Assembly: GCA_964429385.1 (NCBI GenBank)
Contig: CAYSBR010000003.1
Coordinates: 93,513 to 157,512 of the forward strand
Length of the DNA stretch: 64,000 nt
From: UBA2377 sp964429385
Lineage (GTDB): Bacteria; Verrucomicrobiota; Verrucomicrobiia; Opitutales; Opitutaceae
Reading direction: 5' to 3'
Within the stretch, counting starts at the first letter, position 1; every line of letters begins with the position of its first letter. Below are positions 26,845-35,115 of this stretch, in pieces. A program made the position numbers and the translations under genes. The notes beneath the pieces are model-generated. The model saw only the letters and a program-made list of their open reading frames with translations. It was not told the DNA's origin and did no database searches.

Positions 26845-27915
26845 ATGAAAATCCTCATCTCCGGCATCTGTGGTTTCGTCGGCAGCACGCTCGCGCGCGG
26901 GCTGGTTGCCGCCGGTCATCAGGTCAGTGGCTTCGACAACTTCATCCGCCCCGGCAGCGAGACCAACCGCGCGCCACTGGAGACGCTCGGCGTGAAAGTC
27001 ATCGAAGCCGACCTGCGCGACGCCCGCGCGATGGACGCGCTGCCCGCCACCGACTTCGTGCTCGATGCCGCCGCCAACCCCAGCGTGCTCGCCGGCGTGG
27101 ATGGGCGCACAAGCTCCCGCGAACTCGTGGATCACAATCTCACCGGCACGATCAACCTCCTCGAATACTGCAAGACCCACAAAGCCGGCTTCATCCTCCT
27201 CTCCACCAGCCGCGTTTACTCCATCGCCCCGCTGGCCACGCTGCCGCTCGAAGCCGTCAACGACGCTTTCCGTCTCTCCACTCCCAACCCTCAACGCTTA
27301 ACTTCGGTCAGCCCGGCCGGGCTTGACGAATCCTTCGCCACCACCGCACCGATCTCGCTCTACGGCGCCACCAAGCTCGCCTCGGAAGCCATGGCCCTGG
27401 AATATGGCGAGACCTTCGGCTTCCCCGTGTTCATCAACCGCTGCGGCGTCCTCGCCGGGGCCGGACAATTCGGCCGCGCCGACCAGGGCATTTTTGCCTA
27501 CTGGATCAATGCCTGGCTGCGAAAACGTCCGCTCAAATACCTCGGCTTCGGCGGCCACGGCCATCAGGTGCGCGACTGCCTGCATCCCCGCGACCTGCTG
27601 CCCGTGTTGGAAAAACAGTTCACCGCGCCCGCACTCCCCGTCGGCGACCGGCTCGCCAATTTCTCCGGCGGCGCCGCCTCGGCCCGTTCACTCCGGCAGC
27701 TCAGCGACTGGTGCGCCGGGCGCTTCGGCCCGCATGAAGTCATCCAGGACGGCACCCCGCGCCCATTCGACATCGGCTGGATGGTGCTCGACCACAGCAA
27801 AGCCACGCGCATCTGGAACTGGCAACCCGCCACGCCCACCGACGCCATTCTGGAAGAAATCGCGCTCCATGCCGAAGCCCATCCCGACTGGCTGGAGCTC
27901 TCCGCCCCGCGTTGA
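26845..27915 (+). CDS. NAD-dependent epimerase/dehydratase (extended SDR, CDP-tyvelose epimerase-like)
   Basis: A 356-residue extended SDR with ISGICGFVGSTLARGL (NAD binding), EADLRDARA, DAAANPSV, STSRVYS and an intact YGATK catalytic motif. Its downstream segments (INRCGVLAGAGQFGRADQGI, HQVRDCLHPRDL) are those of the CDP-tyvelose 2-epimerase-like group. It is a distant paralogue of the SDR at 16253. A proline- and asparagine-containing stretch at nt about 27268-27310 looks like an in-frame insertion before DESFATTAPISLYGATK. It leads a co-directional sugar operon with genes at 27959, 28785, 29672 and 31063. Confidence 0.82.
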   Translation: MKILISGICGFVGSTLARGLVAAGHQVSGFDNFIRPGSETNRAPLETLGVKVIEADLRDARAMDALPATDFVLDAAANPSVLAGVDGRTSSRELVDHNLTGTINLLEYCKTHKAGFILLSTSRVYSIAPLATLPLEAVNDAFRLSTPNPQRLTSVSPAGLDESFATTAPISLYGATKLASEAMALEYGETFGFPVFINRCGVLAGAGQFGRADQGIFAYWINAWLRKRPLKYLGFGGHGHQVRDCLHPRDLLPVLEKQFTAPALPVGDRLANFSGGAASARSLRQLSDWCAGRFGPHEVIQDGTPRPFDIGWMVLDHSKATRIWNWQPATPTDAILEEIALHAEAHPDWLELSAPR

Positions 27916-27958
27916 GCCAAGGCTTGCCGCTCGAAGCAGAATCGCCCTGATTGCCCAG

Positions 27959-28717
27959 ATGCCCGCGGCCGACACTGCCCCGCTCTCACTCTATTCCATC
28001 GTCATTCCCGCTCATAACGAGGAAGAATCGCTGCCGCCCACCGTGCGCGATCTCCACGCCACCCTCACCCGGGAAAACGTTCCGCATGAAATTGTCGTGG
28101 TGGACGATGGTAGCAAGGACCGGACCTGGGCCGTTCTGCAGGAACTGAAGCAAAGTATTCCCACCCTCGCCCCCGTTCAGAATAAAAGCCCCAACGGCTT
28201 TGGCCGCGCGGTCATCTGCGGACTCAACCACATCAAAGGCGACGCCTGCACCATCATGATGGCCGACGCTTCGGATTCGCCGGATGATGCGGTGAAATAC
28301 TGGCGACTGCTCAATGAGGGCTGGGAATGCGTCTTCGGCAGCCGGTTCGTCAAGGGCGGAGCGGTTTACGATTACCCGCGCGTCAAACTCTTCGTCAACC
28401 GCCTCGCCAATTTCTTCGTCCGCATCGGCTTCAACATCCCGCTCAACGACACCACCAACGCCTTCAAGGCCTACCGCCGCACCGTCATCGAAGGGTGCCG
28501 CCCCTTCCTTTCCCCTCACTTCAATCTCACCGTCGAGATCCCGCTCAAAGCCATCGTGCGCGGCTACACGTGGACGGTGGTGCCCATCTCGTGGCGCAAC
28601 CGCAAATACGGCGAGGCCAAGCTCAAGATCAAAGAGATGGGCAGCCGCTATTTTTTCATCTGCGCCTACGTCTGGTTGGAAAAATACTTCAGCCGCGGCG
28701 ATTACCGGCGGAAGTGA
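27959..28717 (+). CDS. GT2 family glycosyltransferase (polyprenyl-phosphate mannose/glucose transferase-like)
   Basis: A 252-residue single-domain GT-A enzyme: YSIVIPAHNEEESLPPTV, IVVVDDGSKDRTW, NGFGRAVICGLNHIKGDA and MMADASDSPDD in the place of the DxD region. The C-terminal segment (FNLTVEIPLKAIVRG, then NRKYGEAKLKIKEMGSRYF) is typical of DPM1-like bacterial enzymes without the membrane hairpin. It probably adds a sugar to a lipid carrier in the cytoplasm. It begins 43 nt after the SDR gene and is followed 67 nt later by the NRS/ER-like gene. There is no Shine-Dalgarno at the ATG. Confidence 0.87.
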   Translation: MPAADTAPLSLYSIVIPAHNEEESLPPTVRDLHATLTRENVPHEIVVVDDGSKDRTWAVLQELKQSIPTLAPVQNKSPNGFGRAVICGLNHIKGDACTIMMADASDSPDDAVKYWRLLNEGWECVFGSRFVKGGAVYDYPRVKLFVNRLANFFVRIGFNIPLNDTTNAFKAYRRTVIEGCRPFLSPHFNLTVEIPLKAIVRGYTWTVVPISWRNRKYGEAKLKIKEMGSRYFFICAYVWLEKYFSRGDYRRK

Positions 28718-28784
28718 AACCGCGCCCCGGCGCCGGAACCGGCAGGTTGACCTTGTCGTGTTCCCCATTCCTAGTACCCGCTCC

Positions 28785-29660
28785 ATGATCTATCTACTCG
28801 GAGGTTCCGGTTATGTGGGCTCGGCCTATCAAACCCTGCTGCAGCGCAAGGGCATCCCCTTTCGCAACCTGCGCCGGGCTGAGTTCGACTATACCAACCA
28901 GGCCGCACTGACCGAACTGCTCCGTCGTGAGAAGCCCGAATTCCTGATCAACGCCGCCGGCTACACCGGCAAACCCAATGTGGATGCCTGCGAGCTCCAC
29001 AAGGCCGACTGCCTCTTCGGCAACGGCGTCCTCCCCGGCATCATCGCGCAGGCCTGCGCCGACGCAGGGCTGCCCTGGGGCCATGTCTCCTCCGGCTGCA
29101 TCTACACCGGTTCCCGACCCGACGGCCGCGGTTTCACCGAGACCGATACGCCCAATTTCACCTTCCGCACCGACAACTGCAGCTTCTACTCCGGCACCAA
29201 GGCCCTCGGTGAAGAGGTGCTCGCCGGCCGCGACGACGTTTACATCTGGCGCCTGCGCATCCCCTTCAACGAAGTGGACAACCCGCGCAACTACCTCACG
29301 AAGCTGATGCGCTACCAGACCCTGCTCGAAGCCACCAACTCCATTTCGCAACTGGAGGAGTTCGTCGCCGCCACCTTTGCCTGCTGGGAAAAGCGCGTGC
29401 CCTTCGGCCTCTACAACGTCACCAATCCCGGCGAAGTCACCACCCGCGAAGTCGTCGGCCTCATCAAGCAGGCCGGCGTCTCCGACAAGGATTTCCAATT
29501 CTTCACCGACGAAGCCGAGTTCATGCGCACCGCCGCCAAGACCCCGCGCTCCAACTGCACGATGGATTCCTCCAAGCTCGCCTCCGCCGGCATCAAAATG
29601 ACCGAAGTTCACGAAGCCGTCGAACGCGACCTGCGCCGCTGGGTGAAAGCTTCAGCCTGA
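28785..29660 (+). CDS. Sugar-nucleotide epimerase/reductase resembling plant NRS/ER (possible bifunctional dTDP-rhamnose synthase)
   Basis: A 291-residue SDR. The N-terminus LLGGSGYVGSAY binds NAD(P). The key segment is INAAGYTGKPNVDACELHK, close to the NAAG.TG.PNVD.CE.HK signature of plant NRS/ER and the RHM C-terminal domain, which carry out both 3,5-epimerisation and 4-reduction of 4-keto-6-deoxyglucose nucleotides. SSGCIYTG and YSGTK (catalytic Tyr/Lys) are intact. It lies 11 nt before rmlB, and rmlA follows, but no rmlC is present in the window. The bifunctional role is inference; a plain 4-reductase (RmlD-like) is the alternative. Confidence 0.75.
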   Translation: MIYLLGGSGYVGSAYQTLLQRKGIPFRNLRRAEFDYTNQAALTELLRREKPEFLINAAGYTGKPNVDACELHKADCLFGNGVLPGIIAQACADAGLPWGHVSSGCIYTGSRPDGRGFTETDTPNFTFRTDNCSFYSGTKALGEEVLAGRDDVYIWRLRIPFNEVDNPRNYLTKLMRYQTLLEATNSISQLEEFVAATFACWEKRVPFGLYNVTNPGEVTTREVVGLIKQAGVSDKDFQFFTDEAEFMRTAAKTPRSNCTMDSSKLASAGIKMTEVHEAVERDLRRWVKASA

Positions 29661-29671
29661 CTTACTGCATC

Positions 29672-30730
29672 ATGAAAATCCTCGTCACCGGCGGCGCCGG
29701 CTTCATCGGCAGCAATCTCGTCCGTCTCCTTGTCACCACCACGGAGCACACCGTGCTCAACGTGGACGCCCTCACCTACGCCGGCAACCGGCACTCGCTC
29801 GACGATCTGGAGAAGAATCCCCGCTACCGTTTCGCGCAGGCGGACATTTGCGATGCCGCGGCCCTCGGTCGGCTTTTCGCCGACTTCCAGCCCGACTGGG
29901 TCATGCACCTCGCCGCCGAGAGCCATGTGGACCGCTCCATTGATGGCCCCGGCGCCTTCATCCAGACCAACATTGTCGGCACCTACACACTGTTGCAGGC
30001 CGCCCGCGCCTATTTCGAAAAACTCACCGGCGCCGAGAAGGACCGCTTCCGTTTCCTTCATGTCTCGACCGACGAAGTCTATGGCTCGCTCGGCGCCACC
30101 GGCCTCTTCACCGAGACAACGCCCTACGATCCCCACTCCCCCTATTCCGCCAGCAAGGCCTCGTCCGATCATCTCGCCCGCGCCTGGGCCGACACCTACA
30201 AGCTGCCCGTACTGGTGACAAACTGTTCGAACAACTACGGCCCCTACCAGTTTCCGGAAAAGCTCATCCCGCTGGTGATCGCCAGGGCGCTGGCCGGCGA
30301 GCCGTTGCCGGTCTACGGCGATGGCAGCAACGTGCGCGACTGGCTGTACGTGAAGGACCACTGCGCCGCGATCCGCGCGGTGCTGGAACGCGGCCGCGTG
30401 GGCGAGGTCTACAACATCGGCGGCAACAACGAGCGTCAAAACATCGACCTCGTGCGCCTGCTCTGCGGCCTGCTTGACGAACTGCGCCCGCGCGCCGACG
30501 GCAAGAAATACGCCGACCAGATCACCTTCGTCACCGACCGGCCCGGCCATGACCTGCGCTACGCCATTGATGCATCAAAGATCAAGCGCGAGCTCGGCTG
30601 GACGCCCAAACAGGATCACACTTCCGGCTTCCGCCAGACCGTCCAGTGGTATCTCGATAATCAGCCCTGGTGGCAGTCCATCCTCGACGGCTCCTACAAA
30701 CTCCAGCGCTTGGGCGCTGGAGCGGTTTAA
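29672..30730 (+). CDS. rmlB: dTDP-glucose 4,6-dehydratase
   Basis: A 352-residue protein of normal RmlB length. It shows ILVTGGAGFIGSNLVRLL, the family motif HLAAESHVDRSIDGP, STDEVYGSLG with the catalytic Asp/Glu pair, YSASK, and NCSNNYGPYQFPEKLIPL followed by VYGDGSNVRDWLYVKDHC. It converts dTDP-glucose to dTDP-4-keto-6-deoxyglucose, the branch point to rhamnose and other 6-deoxy sugars. It lies between the NRS/ER-like gene and rmlA. The final residues (KLQRLGAGAV) run close to a copy of the 24-nt repeat. Confidence 0.97.
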   Translation: MKILVTGGAGFIGSNLVRLLVTTTEHTVLNVDALTYAGNRHSLDDLEKNPRYRFAQADICDAAALGRLFADFQPDWVMHLAAESHVDRSIDGPGAFIQTNIVGTYTLLQAARAYFEKLTGAEKDRFRFLHVSTDEVYGSLGATGLFTETTPYDPHSPYSASKASSDHLARAWADTYKLPVLVTNCSNNYGPYQFPEKLIPLVIARALAGEPLPVYGDGSNVRDWLYVKDHCAAIRAVLERGRVGEVYNIGGNNERQNIDLVRLLCGLLDELRPRADGKKYADQITFVTDRPGHDLRYAIDASKIKRELGWTPKQDHTSGFRQTVQWYLDNQPWWQSILDGSYKLQRLGAGAV

Positions 30731-30749
30731 GTCAAAAGTTGAAGTTCAA
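30726..30749 (-). repeat. 24-nt AT-rich extragenic repeat, copy 2 (inverted)
   Basis: Read on the minus strand it matches 26809-26832 at 21 of 24 positions. It overlaps the last codons of rmlB and precedes the decayed gene. Confidence 0.55.
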
Positions 30750-30754
30750 GAGCG

Positions 30755-31063
30755 ATGCAGTCGGCGGATGAGTCATTCGAGAAACTGGAAGTCTGGCGGC
30801 GCTCGCCAAAATTGAGCATCGAGCTTTTATCGCCTGCCCAAAGACCAGATCGCGCGCGCCGGAAACAACATTGCCAAAGGGCGCGAACGCAGCGGCAAGG
30901 CCGGGTTCCAGCAGTTCCTGGGCTACGCCGGCGTAGCTCGCTCGAAGTCTTGCGCGCCACCGCGCTTGGCCGCATCCCTCAGGAGCGTGGCAAATCGCTT
31001 GTCGCTGAACTGCGCAAGCGATCCCGCGTGATTCACGGACTCATCAAATCCCTCGACCGCTGA
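30755..31063 (+). pseudogene. Decayed four-helix-bundle protein gene (23S rRNA intervening-sequence / S23 family)
   Basis: In the first frame the start reads ESFEKLEVWRRSPKLSIELL, matching the F..L.VW..A..L...IY start of the S23/four-helix-bundle family. The next conserved part appears only after a frameshift near 30827: YRLPKDQIARAGNNIAKGRERSGKAG, equivalent to ...RA..SI..NIAEG..R.S. The end (SLEVLRATALGRI, then HGLIKSL) is back in the first frame. The stretch normally between YRL.K and I.RA is also shortened. The product is therefore non-functional as read. Intact family members are small helical proteins of unknown role, often found singly in glycan clusters. The 332-nt gap between rmlB and rmlA holds only this. 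Confidence 0.7.
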
Positions 31064-31983
31064 TGTCTTCACCTAAATTTCAACTTTCCTCTTCAACTGG
31101 CGCGCCCTCCCGCAAAGGCATCATCCTCGCCGGCGGCTCTGGCACCCGCCTCTATCCGCTCACCATCGCGGTCTCCAAGCAGCTCATGCCGGTTTACGAC
31201 AAGCCGATGATCTACTATCCGCTGTCGGTGCTGATGCTGTCCGGCATTCGGGAGATTCTCATCATCTCCACCCCGCAGGATCTGCCGCTTTTCCGCAAGC
31301 TGCTGGGCGACGGCGCCAACCTCGGCGTCACCTTCACCTACGCCGAGCAGCCCAGCCCCGACGGGCTGGCCCAGGCTTTCCATATCGCCGCCGATATCGG
31401 GTTCCTCACCGGCAATGAACCGTCTGCCCTGATCCTCGGCGACAACCTGTTCTACGGCCACCATTTCGCGCAGTCGCTGGCGGAAGCTTCCGCCCGGACC
31501 GAGGGCGCCACCATCTTTGGCTACCATGTGGCCAACCCCACCGCCTACGGCGTCGTCGAATTCGCCGCCGACGGCAAGGTGCTCTCACTGGAGGAAAAAC
31601 CGAAGCAGCCGAAATCCAATTACGCGGTGCCGGGCCTGTATTACTACGACCGGGAAGTCGTCTCATTGGCACGCAGCCTGAAACCCTCCCCCCGCGGTGA
31701 GCTGGAGATCACCGATCTCAACCGCCTTTATCTCGAAGCCGGCAACCTGCGCGTCGAACTGCTCGGCCGCGGCACCGCCTGGCTCGACACCGGCACCCAC
31801 GACTCCCTCATCGAGGCCGCCCAATTTGTCCACGTGCTTGAAAACCGCACCGGCCTCAAGATCGCCTGCATCGAGGAAATTGCTTACACGCAGGGCTGGA
31901 TCGACCGCGCCGGACTCGAGGCCAATATCCGGCAACTCGGCAAATCCTCCTACGGCGAATACCTCAAACGCCTGCTGGGCTGA
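31063..31983 (+). CDS. rmlA: Glucose-1-phosphate thymidylyltransferase
   Basis: A 306-residue RmlA. It has GIILAGGSGTRLYPLT (nucleotide-binding loop), SKQLMPVYDKPMIYYPLSVL, ALILGDNLFYG (metal-binding region), EEKPKQPKSNYAVPGLYYYD and GTAWLDTGTHDSLIEA. It makes dTDP-glucose from dTTP and glucose-1-phosphate. It carries about 17 extra residues before the usual KGIILAGG start; that stretch is encoded by a copy of the 24-nt repeat. The ATG at 31063 overlaps the stop of the decayed gene. A later start is not obvious. Confidence 0.97.
   Translation: MSSPKFQLSSSTGAPSRKGIILAGGSGTRLYPLTIAVSKQLMPVYDKPMIYYPLSVLMLSGIREILIISTPQDLPLFRKLLGDGANLGVTFTYAEQPSPDGLAQAFHIAADIGFLTGNEPSALILGDNLFYGHHFAQSLAEASARTEGATIFGYHVANPTAYGVVEFAADGKVLSLEEKPKQPKSNYAVPGLYYYDREVVSLARSLKPSPRGELEITDLNRLYLEAGNLRVELLGRGTAWLDTGTHDSLIEAAQFVHVLENRTGLKIACIEEIAYTQGWIDRAGLEANIRQLGKSSYGEYLKRLLG
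31074..31097 (+). repeat. 24-nt repeat, copy 3, inside the 5' end of rmlA
   Basis: It begins TAAATTTCAACTT and matches 26810-26833 at 19 of 24 positions. Here it is translated as part of the N-terminal extension of RmlA. Confidence 0.45.
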
Positions 31984-32118
31984 GTGTGATCCGCTTTCCG
32001 CCACCCGCTGGAGACCACAACGCCCGCAGGCAAAATCCCGCACGTCGAGCCCGGTCGTCACACGCTTTTATCCGTGCAGCCGTCGGCTCAGGGTGCTTGC
32101 TTTTGATCCGACGCCGGC

Positions 32119-33051
32119 ATGCAGGTCTCCTTCATCATCCCGCTTTTCAACTGCCTCTCCCACACCCGGGAGTGCGTTCGCACCTTGCGGGCTTCCCTGC
32201 CGGCCGCCCTACCGCACGAGATCATTCTCGTGGACGATGGCAGCACAGATGGCACGCGTGAATGGTTGGCGACCCTGCCTGCGCGCCCATTCAAAGTGGT
32301 GCTCAATGAGCGCAACCTCGGCTACGCGGCAGCCAACAACCGCGGCGCGACCGCCGCTCAAGGGACCTTCCTGGCGCTCCTCAACAATGACCTTGTGCTC
32401 GCTCCCGGTTGGTTGGAGCCGATGATGGCCACCCATGATCGACTTTCCTCCCCCGGTCTCGTGGGCAATATTCAGCGTGATGCGCGGACTGGATTGATTG
32501 ATCACACCGGCATTTTTTTCGACCATAAGGGTAAGCCCGCCCACGACACCAGCCTCCCCTTTCCCGCGCTGCTGTATCCCGGCTACCGGATCGTTTCAGC
32601 AGTGACGGGAGCATGCGCATTGCTCTCTGCCACACTGTGGCGGACACTCGGAGGCTTTGACGAAGGCTATGTCAACGGCAGTGAAGATGTTGATCTCTGC
32701 CTGCGCGCCCGGGATTCCGGCCGGATCAATGCAGTCTCGCTGCGCAGCACCGTTCTGCACCACATCAGCGCGTCTCCCGGACGCAAACTGCGCGACGAGG
32801 AAAACAGCCGGCGCCTCGCTGTTCGTTGGCGTCATACGATACCCGACCTGGCCGCCCCCGCCTGGGCCGACCATTTTTTAAACACCCGCCTGGATGAGCC
32901 GTTCACTTCATCGAATCGCGCTCTGGCTTTCGGATCCTTGGCCTGTCTCGTTGGCCGGAAAACACCTCCGCCCCCTCTCGTTCGCCAGGCCACCCACCAC
33001 GCCCTTGACGCCGAGATCGCCCGCTGGGACCGATTGTTTGCTCCTCGTTAA
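32119..33051 (+). CDS. GT2 family glycosyltransferase (rhamnosyltransferase WbbL-like)
   Basis: A 310-residue GT2 enzyme: VSFIIPLFNCLSHTRECVRT, ILVDDGSTDGTREWL, NERNLGYAAANNRG and FLALLNNDLVLAPGWLEPM, where NND serves as the DxD-type metal site. VTGACALLSATLWRTLGGFDEGY and EDVDLCLRAR are typical of the WbbL/rhamnosyltransferase group. With rmlA upstream, rhamnose is a plausible donor sugar. It begins 135 nt after rmlA and converges on the GT2 gene at 33056, with only 4 nt between the stops. Confidence 0.88.
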   Translation: MQVSFIIPLFNCLSHTRECVRTLRASLPAALPHEIILVDDGSTDGTREWLATLPARPFKVVLNERNLGYAAANNRGATAAQGTFLALLNNDLVLAPGWLEPMMATHDRLSSPGLVGNIQRDARTGLIDHTGIFFDHKGKPAHDTSLPFPALLYPGYRIVSAVTGACALLSATLWRTLGGFDEGYVNGSEDVDLCLRARDSGRINAVSLRSTVLHHISASPGRKLRDEENSRRLAVRWRHTIPDLAAPAWADHFLNTRLDEPFTSSNRALAFGSLACLVGRKTPPPPLVRQATHHALDAEIARWDRLFAPR

Positions 33052-33055
33052 AGGT

Positions 33056-34006
33056 TCACGGTGACGCCGGACCGCCGCGCACCACCTCGCGCACCACTGA
33101 CTGCGGCCGCTGGTTCACGGTCAGGAACATCCGGCCCAGATACTCGCCGATCAATCCAAGCATCACGAGCTGCGCGCCGGAAAAAAGCAGGAGTCCGGCC
33201 ATCAGCGAGCCCCAGCCGAACGACGGCCCCTGATCGGTCAGTCTCAGCCATGCGACCACCCCGACGCCAATCAATCCCAGCGTGGCCGTGATCAGCCCCA
33301 GCAACGTGGCCAGGCGCAACGGCAGCACGGAGAAATTCACCCAGGCGCTCAACCACAGCCGCGCCAGACGGCGCAGCGTATAGCCGCTTTGCCCCGCCTG
33401 CCGCGCCGCGTGCGCCACTTCCAATGAACCGATATTTTGCGTCACTTGCAGGATGAGGCCATCAACGTAAGGGAAGGGCCCGGCATACGCCGCCACCTCA
33501 CGCGCCACCATCGCGGTCACACACCTGAAGCTGGACAGGTAAAAGCCCGGCGGCTTGTCGAGCGCCAGATCGGTGATGCGATTCGTGAACCAGCTCCCGA
33601 GGTTGCGCCAGGCCGCATGCTGCTTCACCTGATAATTTCCGAAGACCGCATCCAATCCCTGCTCACAGGCATGGCGCCACAGCCGCACCGCTTCCGCCGG
33701 CGGATTCTGCCCATCGTCATCAAGATTCACCACATGCGCGCCGCGCGCATGGCGGTAGCCGCTGAGCACCGCATTATGCTCTCCATAATTGCGCGCATGA
33801 TTCACAAAAATCACCGGCACGCGCGCGGTGCGGACGAGTTCACGACAGACCGCCACCGTGCCGTCGCGGCTCCCGTCATTGACGAGGATAATCTCATGTC
33901 CGCCCTCGACGGTCAGCGCTTCTATATCACGCACCAGAGCCCTGATTGTCGCTTCGCTGTTGTAGAGCGGGACCACCAAGCTGAGAGCGGGCGCATTTGA
34001 CCTCAT
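33056..34006 (-). CDS. GT2 family glycosyltransferase with C-terminal membrane hairpin
   Basis: A 316-residue protein: LSLVVPLYNSEATIRALV, ILVNDGSRDGT, ARNYGEHNAVLSGYRHARG and NLDDDGQNPPAEAV. Two hydrophobic helices lie at about residues 225-295, then LIGEYLGRMFLTVNQRPQSVV. This is the GtrB/ArnC-like layout for loading a sugar on undecaprenyl phosphate. It is a paralogue of the protein at 3206-4198. The start overlaps the aminotransferase stop by 4 nt, so it is the last gene of a minus-strand operon 36850 to 33056 and may use the amino sugar made there. Confidence 0.88.
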   Translation of the reverse strand: MRSNAPALSLVVPLYNSEATIRALVRDIEALTVEGGHEIILVNDGSRDGTVAVCRELVRTARVPVIFVNHARNYGEHNAVLSGYRHARGAHVVNLDDDGQNPPAEAVRLWRHACEQGLDAVFGNYQVKQHAAWRNLGSWFTNRITDLALDKPPGFYLSSFRCVTAMVAREVAAYAGPFPYVDGLILQVTQNIGSLEVAHAARQAGQSGYTLRRLARLWLSAWVNFSVLPLRLATLLGLITATLGLIGVGVVAWLRLTDQGPSFGWGSLMAGLLLFSGAQLVMLGLIGEYLGRMFLTVNQRPQSVVREVVRGGPASP

Positions 34007-35115
34007 GTACCGAGGCAGCGAAAGACCTCTGACACAACCCTGTCAACATCAGCCACATCCAACCCAGGGTGAACCGGCAGGCACAAGACCTCGGCGCAGG
34101 CCTGCTCCGTCAGCGGCAAATCGACCTGAAGCGCGGCATACGCCGGCTGGCGGTGCAGGGGCATGGGATACAGGACCCCGGCCCTGATCCCCCGCGCGAC
34201 CAGATGGGCCAGCAACTGCTCCCGCCGCGGAGTGCGCAGCGTGAACTGATGCCACACCGGCACGACGCCGGGCGCCACCGCCGGCAACACCGGCCCGCGA
34301 CCGGCCAGCGCCGCGAGATAACGGTCCGCCAAGCTGCGCCGCCGCGCGTTCTCCGCCGGCAGATGCCGCAACTTGACCCGCAGCACCGCCGCCTGAATTT
34401 CGTCAAGCCGGCTGTTACGCCCCGGCACTTCGCTCACATAGCGCTGCCGCCAGCCGTATTGGCGCAGGAGGCGCACCCGGTCCGCGATCGCCGGATCGCC
34501 GGTGAAAACCGCGCCGCCGTCACCCAGGGCTCCGAGATTCTTGGTCGGATAAAAACTGTAAGCCGCCGCCTCACCCCAGGTGCCGGCTTTGCGGCCGCCC
34601 ACTTCCGCGCCATGCGACTGCGCGCAATCTTCCACCACCTTTGCCCCGTGCCGCCGCGCCGTTGCCATGATCGCCGGCATGTCCGCCGGATGACCGTAGA
34701 GATGCACCGGCACCACAGCCCGGATGCCGCCACCGGCCCGCGCCAACACGGATTCCAATGCCGGCGCCGCCATCACCATTGTCGCGGGATCAATTTCCAC
34801 AAACACCGGGTGCGCGCCAATCTGCTGGATCGCCGCCGCGGTGGCGGAAACCGTGTTCGCCACCGTGGCTACCTGATCGCCCGCCCGTACCCCCGCGGCC
34901 CGCAGCGCCAATTCCAGTGCCTCCGTGCCGTTGGCTACCGTCACGACTTCGCCTCCGCCATGGAAGGCGGCGAACTCCTGCTCGAATGCCGCCACTTCCG
35001 GTCCAAGAATGTAGTGCCCGCTGGCCAGTACCCGCGCAATCGCCGCCTCGATCTCGGCCGCATGCGCCTGATACCCGGCCTTGGGATCCGCCGTGAGAAG
35101 AATCTTCTCAGACAT
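34003..35115 (-). CDS. DegT/DnrJ/EryC1/StrS family PLP-dependent sugar aminotransferase
   Basis: A 370-residue fold-type I aminotransferase: GHYILGPEVAAFEQEFAAF, VANGTEALELALRAAG, VPVHLYGHPADM, VEDCAQSHGA and the PLP-lysine segment SFYPTKNLGALGDGGA (K192). VWHQFTLRT and a C-terminal LCLPVHPGL are also family features. It should aminate a keto sugar nucleotide, for instance a product of the SDR encoded just upstream (8-nt overlap at 35108-35115). The exact sugar cannot be told from sequence. Confidence 0.93.
   Translation of the reverse strand: MSEKILLTADPKAGYQAHAAEIEAAIARVLASGHYILGPEVAAFEQEFAAFHGGGEVVTVANGTEALELALRAAGVRAGDQVATVANTVSATAAAIQQIGAHPVFVEIDPATMVMAAPALESVLARAGGGIRAVVPVHLYGHPADMPAIMATARRHGAKVVEDCAQSHGAEVGGRKAGTWGEAAAYSFYPTKNLGALGDGGAVFTGDPAIADRVRLLRQYGWRQRYVSEVPGRNSRLDEIQAAVLRVKLRHLPAENARRRSLADRYLAALAGRGPVLPAVAPGVVPVWHQFTLRTPRREQLLAHLVARGIRAGVLYPMPLHRQPAYAALQVDLPLTEQACAEVLCLPVHPGLDVADVDRVVSEVFRCLGT

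Noticed and set aside
30755..31063. Intact small protein gene between rmlB and rmlA
   Set aside because: A single frame runs through, but its middle does not match the family while another frame does, so it is read as a frameshifted pseudogene.
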